Assembly (NCBI GenBank): GCA_008729055.1
Contig: SDUX01000010.1
Coordinates: 2,247,090-2,311,089, forward strand
Source: Pyropia haitanensis
Lineage: Eukaryota > Rhodophyta > Bangiophyceae > Bangiales > Bangiaceae
Direction of reading: 5' to 3'
DNA: 64,000 nt
Positions 58,139-64,000 of this stretch are shown piece by piece. Within the stretch, counting starts at the first letter, position 1. Every line of letters begins with the position of its first letter. A program made the position numbers and the translations under genes. The notes below the pieces were generated by a model. It saw nothing but the letters and a program-made list of their open reading frames with translations. It ran no database searches and was not told where the DNA came from.

Positions 58139-61100
58139 ATGGACCCGCCCCGGTTGCCAGACTCCCCTTCTTGGGGCTCTAGGAACGGTGCGGCTGGCTG
58201 CGGTGGCGGTGGCAGTGAGGGCAGCGGCAATAGGGGGGGGGCGTCGCATCCGTCGGGAGGCTCCGTGCCGCCAACCTCACCGAGGCCGCCCGCCTCTTTG
58301 CAGCCGCCTCTGTCTCCGTCGTCGTTGCCGCTGCCACCGGCCAATCGACGCTGCTCTGTCGGGGAGAGTAGCAGCACTGGCGCCGGCGGTGGTGGCGGAG
58401 GCAGTGGTGGCAGTGGCGGTGTGGGTGGCGTAGGAGTCAGTCACCCGCCAGGCTGCGTCGCTGAAGCCGATGGAGGGGAAGGCGCCCGCGGATCGCTGTC
58501 GGGAGGGGGGGATGCCGGCCGTGGTGGCGTAGTGGGAGCCACCGGCTCCGTTGACGGTGGCGGCGTCGACGGTGGTGGTGGCGGCTGGCGGATGCCCAGG
58601 CCACCGCCTGTGCTGCGCGGCGGGCTCATACCTTCCGGGGCCGGCGGTAGCGGAAACGGCCCAGCAAATGGCTTTCACTCGGGGTTGGGTGCGCCGGGCA
58701 TCGCCCTAGTCCCGGGAGTTGGTGGCAACGGTGGCGTCGGGGGAAGTGGGGGAGGAGACGATGTACTCCGCGGACGTAACCAGCTGCAGCCACCGCACTT
58801 GCTCTCTCTACCGCCGCTATCCGTGGCCCCTCAGCAGGGTTTGTACCCGTATGTTGATGATCAAGGTGACGGCGTGTCGCTTCGAATGCCGGGCTCGGGG
58901 GTGCCTGCCTCCGTCGGGTTCGCATCTGGCGCATTGGCATCGGCATCGCAAGCGCAGCCTCTGGCGGCCCCCATGTCTTATATTGGTCTTTTTCAAGGGG
59001 ATGGCCGGGCGGGCGGTCAAGGACAGACCGGACGCATGGGGCCTGGCCGGCTGGCCGTCGGGGGAGGTGGTGGTGTCGGCCCTATACCTGGGGAAGGCGC
59101 CTATCCACCTACGACGACTGGTCCTGGCGCGTCTAGTATCGTTGGCGGCGGTCAGATCCAAGAGGGCATCCGGTACCCGGGGCAGGCGCAAGCGGACGAC
59201 GTGCCACCCTTGGGCATTGGCTACCATTTTGGGGGGCAGCCGATGCCGCAGGGGTTTTTAGCCAGCCACGGCGGGGGACCGGGGGGGGGCGCCGCCGGGG
59301 GCGCAACTGGGGCCGGCTCCGGTAGGCACATGCAGTCGAGCTACGCTCCGGCTCCCGGTCCACCTGACTATGGCAGCATGAATGGTGGAACGGGGTATTA
59401 TGGGGGTGCCAGTGGCGGCAGCGGCGGCGGTAGTGGCATGAACGACCGCGGCCGGGACGAAGGCGGCCATGGTAAGGCTGTAGCGCCCAAGCTTCCTGGC
59501 ACGAGCGCTGTGCGTCATGGTGGACAGGCACTGGGCAGCGGCAAGCTGCCGGCCGCGGGTGGCGGTGGACCAGGCGGGGTTAGCCCCGGCGGGCCCGACG
59601 GGTTTTCCCCTCACCACGGCTTGCCACCAGGAATGCACCGCCACCGAGACTTTGAGGCAGGCGGCATGGGGGACCGTGGCGGGCCGCACGGGGGGCGGTC
59701 GCATCCTTTGGGCGGAGGTGGAGGGCACGGTGGCGGCGGGGGTATTTCCGGGGTTGCGGGGGGGGGTGCTCCTTTCGTGCCGCAGTTTCCGCCTCCGATG
59801 CATCCCGGAGTGGGCGTGCAAGGGGGCACGGGGGGCATTGGCGGCGACGCCCATGGCTTGCCCAGCTCCTTTCTTGACGGATCCAGTACGTTGGGTGTGG
59901 AAAGGCGTTTTTTCCATGCAGGTCGTCGATGCATGCGGATGGCGTGTTGGATTGCTGGGTCTGTTGGGACGTTGTTGACAAGGTGCACAGGTCATGCCTT
60001 ATTGACGGAGTTACGTCTGACCGCCGCTTCCTTCGTGACGCTGATTTTTCTGGTATGATTGACTTGCCTCATCCTGGATGCTCCTGTCGCCTTGTGGTGG
60101 CCCCTCTCAGATGACCTTGGTCTCGCTCGTTCTTCAGGTTTTCAAGAGAACGAGAGCGCTTATTGGCGTACCGTCCTGGGTGGCCCGGAGCAACCGTCGC
60201 CAATACTGCCGCCGGGACTGCCCCTGGCGACCCCGTCGGCTGGCCACGGGAGTATCCCAGACCGCGGCAGTCTGGTTCACGCCAGCGGCAACGGTGTAGG
60301 CGGGGCTCGGGGTGGAGGCCTTTGCCGACGACAACCTGTAGGCTTGCGGGGTGGGGACACTGCTCCGTCCCATGCGCGAAATTGGGCTGTTGGGTTCATG
60401 GCCGTGGAGGTGGAGACCAGGCCCGGGAGCCGCCTTTGACTGACGGATGCTCCAGTGCACTTGAACTGCACAACGTCTGTCGAGAGCTGTTGACAACTGA
60501 TGGACACGTCTCACGCTGTTGCCCCCGTGCGTGCTCGCCTCTGTCTGCTTGTTTGTGTTCTAGCGTAGGACGTCACAGAGGACGCTGACGAAAAGTACGA
60601 GGCGTCGGCGGTGGCGTCAATACGTCGCCGTCCCACTGAGACTGCACACCCCATCCGGCGACAATCCACAGGCAACCCAAGTGGTGGTCACGCCCGCCGC
60701 GGCACTGGCATCTTCGTAGATGCTGACAAGGCTGGGGACGTCAACGGGGAGGTCAAGGAAAGACTGCACCACTGCAGCCTGTGCTCTCACTCTTACTTTC
60801 ACAAGGGAGACCTGAACCGGCACGTGAGGATGGTACGTGTGGAACCCAAGGCGCGCGAGTTGGATACGCGGGCCGTACACTTTCCTACTCTGTTGGAAGT
60901 GTGCGTGACGAGCAGACTTTATTCCCTGCTTCTCGACGACCGTATGCTGACTTCTTGCGCGGAACCCCACGCGTCCAGTGGTATTTTGCTTGTGTCATGA
61001 CGGCTCGCCTTGTACATGTCTTTGTGATGGCGGCGTCCCTATTTCTCCTGTTTTGTTCTTTTGCTCTTCTCCATCTTCAGGCCCATGATCTGAGCCGGCC

Positions 61101-62831
61101 ATACGCTTGCACACAGTGCACGCAACGCTTGTAAGTTTGCACTGGCTTGCTCGTTGTGTGCGCGTTGTTGGGGTTAGATGTGTGGTGCGTGGTGCTTCTT
61201 GTATCACACTTCATGGGTGTAGTCCTTGGCTGTGTGCACGTCGGAGTGCTCTATGTGTGTGCAGAGAAGTGTTCTAACCGACCGCTTGTCTCTTTTGAGT
61301 GAGTGTTGACCCTGTCTCTCTTGCGTGATTGGCGTGAAACACGCAACAGCGGCCAAAAGTACACCCTCAAGGAGCACGTTGAAACGGTGCACTTGAAGCT
61401 GCGCAAGTTCAATTGCGAGTGGTGCGGCCTCGGGTTCTCGAGAAGACACAAAGTGGCTCAGGTACGTTGGCGGCCAGCTCTCAGCTTTCTCTATGGTCTC
61501 TTCTGGTGTGACCCGTGACATGGTCGCCCCCGTGAGGTGTGCTCTGCCTACCTGGTGTATGACCAAGTACTAACTCTTCAACACACCCTGCGTTCACCCT
61601 TGTTCCCGCGCTGGTGCACCTCGCATTGGCGAATGGGATGGGCGCACTTTGGTTTGCTTTTTCCCCACCCCCGCAGCATGTCCGAGCAGTCCACCAGAAG
61701 GAACGGCCGTTCGCGTGCCCGTGGTGCAAGCATACGTTTGCAGCCAAGGGCAACATGGTGAAGCACTGTGCGGTCATCCATGACCACGATGCCACCGCTG
61801 TTGCCGCTGCCTTGGCGCAACATACGAATCGCGTCGTTGGCATCGACGGTGGGCGGACGGAGGTCGGTCAGAAGCTGAGCATAGTGCCTAGTGTCAATGG
61901 CGGTGGGTCAGTGCTGGGCAAACCCCTCTCTACAGGGAGTATCGGACGCGGCGGTGGCGGCGGCGGCGTTAGGGGCAGGGGCGGTGATCTGTCGCAGCCA
62001 CAACAACCACCGCAGCAGCAGCAGCCTGACGAGCAGCAGCAGCAGCGGCAGCGAGGGCCTCATCAACGGGCTCACCACGGCCGCGTTCTGACAGGCCACG
62101 GTCCAGAGCAGCACGCGGCTTCTGGAGCGGATGGCGTCGCTTTTCGAGGCGCCCGCCCAAGGCACGAGCGTGGACCGGGCGGCGTCGTAGCAGCGGAGGA
62201 CGCGGCCGCCACCTACCTGACGGCCAATGATGAAGGCCCCGGGAATGGGGATGTGCCACCGCATGGTCACTCACCGGTGGACACGGCGACGACGGCGGCA
62301 GCGAATGTGCTGGCCGCAGTGGCGACGAGCGGTCCTGTTCCGACGCCACCCGTTCTCGGTGCTCCTGGTCAACAGGGGGTGGGGGTGTACTCGGGCAGTA
62401 CTCCTGGTGGCGGGGATGGTGTCGGCTCCACCCATGACCAACTGGGTGGTGGCGACAGCAGAGGCGGTAGTGGTGGCGGCGGCCGTGACGTCCCTGGCCA
62501 CTGCCCATTCTTTCTCAACCGGGAGGGAGATCCTGGGCGTGGGGGTGAGGCTGGCCGTGGGAGCGCAGGCGTAGGTAACGGCGTTGGCGTGGACGGCGGC
62601 GGTTTGATTCGCTCAGGGCCTATGGGACGGCCAGGTTATGGCGGTACGGGACCTCGTGGTGCTAGCGGAGGCGGCGGCGGGTGTGGTAACAGGGGACGCG
62701 GCGGTGGAGGTGGCGGGGGTCCCAGCGGCGACGAAGACACCCCCCACGAGTGTTCCTTGTGTGGGCTGGGCTTTCACGAGGCCTCTGCACTCACCGAACA
62801 CGAGCGACTGGTGCATGGTGTGCCCTATTGA
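58139..62831 (+). CDS. C2H2 zinc-finger protein with five fingers, six exons
   Basis: Model: 58139-59885, 60138-60295, 60569-60832, 61081-61130, 61350-61461 and 61677-62831, giving about 1161 residues. Donors are GTACGT, unresolved, GTACGT, GTAAGT and GTACGT. The first 580 residues are Gly/Pro/Ser-rich and disordered. Four tandem fingers are assembled only after splicing: CSLC...H-x4-H (704-725), CTQC...HVETVH (733-754), CEWC...HVRAVH (762-783) and CPWC...HCAVIH (791-812). A Gln-rich and Gly-rich stretch follows, and a fifth finger (CSLCGLGFHEASALTEHERLVH) closes the protein. It is probably a nuclear DNA-binding regulator. Exon 2 is the weak part: its acceptor could be 60111 or 60138, and its donor GTAGGC at 60296 or 60338; all these keep frame. 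GC is lower and introns denser than in neighbouring genes. Confidence 0.83.
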
Positions 62832-63690
62832 AGGTGGCTGTTGCCGCGAGTCATCACCAGCATCCAGGCGGGTACCTGGTGGTCGTGCCGGAAGTTGCCT
62901 GGCGGGTTGTACCAGTCACCTCTTGGCTCGCCTGGGCCGACTTGATGTGTAGGTGCCCTTCTGTCTTGTATGGCTGTTTGTGTTTTTATTCTTTGGATTG
63001 ACTTGTAGCCGTGTGCTCTCTCTGTTCTTGTGTGTCATACTTTATAACTTCCTTAAGATGACTTGACGGAGTGTTTTTCGTGTTTTTTCTTTGTGCTTGG
63101 TGATGCGTTCTTATGGAGGGTTCTATGGGGGTTTGTGTGTTGTATTGTTGCTGTGTTTGTTTGTGTATGGTGTGCTTTTCGTGACCGTTCTTCCGTTATT
63201 TAATTCTCTCTGGCGGCCTTCTTGACAAGACTCGCAGCTCAGGCTCGGTAGGCGGGGGGGCGTTGGCAACGGGGCTGTCACCATGTGGGGAGTACGGTGT
63301 ACTGCACCCCACAGTCCGCTCCTAGCTGCCGTGTACGACTCCTCCACCCCGAGCTGGCTGCCGCCGCGAGTCCTATGTCCGGGCCCCTTCGCTAGGCTCT
63401 CGACGAATTGCCCCCTCCCCTGCCTCCGTTTGACACTCTCACGAGCGGGCTACTCTGCGATGACCAAGCAGAAAGGGTTGCTCAGGGTTACGGGGAAGCG
63501 CGGTTGGAAAACAGACTTTGGGGTGAGACTCTCTCGTGGTTCACGAAAGACTTCACCATCGCGGGGTGCAGTCTCACGACGATGACCAGTTCGTGACGAG
63601 GCCGGAATGGCCAGCAGTGCCCAACCAACACAAGCGACCTTTCACGGGGATCAAGATAATGTCCACCCTCCCCGCCCCCTCCTCTTTTTA
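62832..63690. other. 3' flank of the zinc-finger gene and spacer
   Basis: T/G-rich DNA with low GC for this window: GTGTTTTTATTCTTTGG at 62980, CATACTTTATAAC at 63038, GTGTTTTTTCTTTGTG at 63081. This is the clearest U/GU-rich 3' flank in the window. From about 63250 the composition returns to mixed. No further gene was found before 63691. Confidence 0.5.
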
Positions 63691-63908
63691 CTAGTAGGTG
63701 CGAGCGGGAGACTGGCGGCGCCACCTCCCCACGGCCGCCCAGCCGCCCGCCGCCAGCACGGGGCCGCCCCGCTGCGCCGCCGCACCAGTGCCCTCCACAG
63801 CCGTTGCGGCGGCCGTCGCTGCCGCCGCCGCCGCCGCAGCCGCGTCGGCCGGGTGGGGCCACCCAAACGCGTCGCCGGGCAGCCGCTTTCCCGTCGGGGT
63901 CGGGCTGG

Positions 63909-63940
<32 letters not shown>

Positions 63941-64000
63941 ACCTGGCGCGACCGCCCGCACCCCCGCTGCCGCCCGGGCCCGCCGGGGTGGTCACCGCGG
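63691..64000 (-). CDS. Possible C-terminal part of a minus-strand gene (partial)
   Basis: An open frame enters from the right edge and ends at 63691 with protein-like sequence (GKRLPGDAFGWPHPADAA, an Ala/Thr run, VEGTGAAAQRGGPVLAAGGWAAVGRW, QSPARTY). The Phe codon before G is TTT, as in the confirmed genes here. Upstream of about 63940 the frame is Arg-rich and may be wrong, either from an intron or a frame slip. No family is recognised. Confidence 0.35.

Overview
This is nuclear DNA from a very GC-rich eukaryote. The genes carry GT-AG introns and encode eukaryote-only proteins: COG4, ARP8, SGF29, DENR, BTB and RING proteins. A CrtISO-like carotenoid oxidoreductase and an ABC transporter with a long N-terminal presequence point to a photosynthetic host. 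Extreme GC, few short introns, Ala/Gly/Pro runs and U-rich 3' flanks suggest a red alga of the Bangiales type (Porphyra/Pyropia-like). That placement is inference, and another GC-rich alga is possible.

Layout. 0-10 kb: tail of an unknown gene (+), a type I membrane protein (+), COG4 (+) and a two-exon cytochrome P450 (+). 10-24 kb: a BTB-BACK-MATH protein (-), a 5.9-kb spacer full of homopolymers, and the chromatin-remodelling actin-related protein ARP8 (-). 25-38 kb: a secreted two-repeat protein (+), translation factor DENR (-, four exons), an organelle-type RRM protein (+, three exons), SAGA subunit SGF29 (-, three exons) and a small membrane protein (+). 38-54 kb: a long RING-H2 protein (-), a plastid-type ABC transporter (-), a CrtISO-like enzyme (-), a class 3 lipase (-) and an unknown protein (-). 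54-64 kb: a GC-rich spacer with repeats, then a C2H2 zinc-finger gene (+, probably six exons) in less GC-rich DNA, and possibly the end of another (-) gene.

The genes do not form one pathway. They cover general eukaryotic functions: Golgi tethering, chromatin (ARP8, SGF29), translation, ubiquitination, and plastid lipid or pigment metabolism. I found no tRNA, rRNA, CRISPR, recognisable transposon or clear new gene system.

Two things matter for using this annotation. First, coding frames often break exactly at runs of 7-24 G or C, so several genes are described as one locus read in two to four frames; these breaks look like length errors or variability in the runs rather than decay. Second, most very long open frames in the window are compositional artefacts. 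The more interesting signals are genome-wide habits: a GTRCGT splice donor, TTCG avoidance (Phe is TTT before G), sense-strand C tracts before start codons and U-rich DNA after stop codons.
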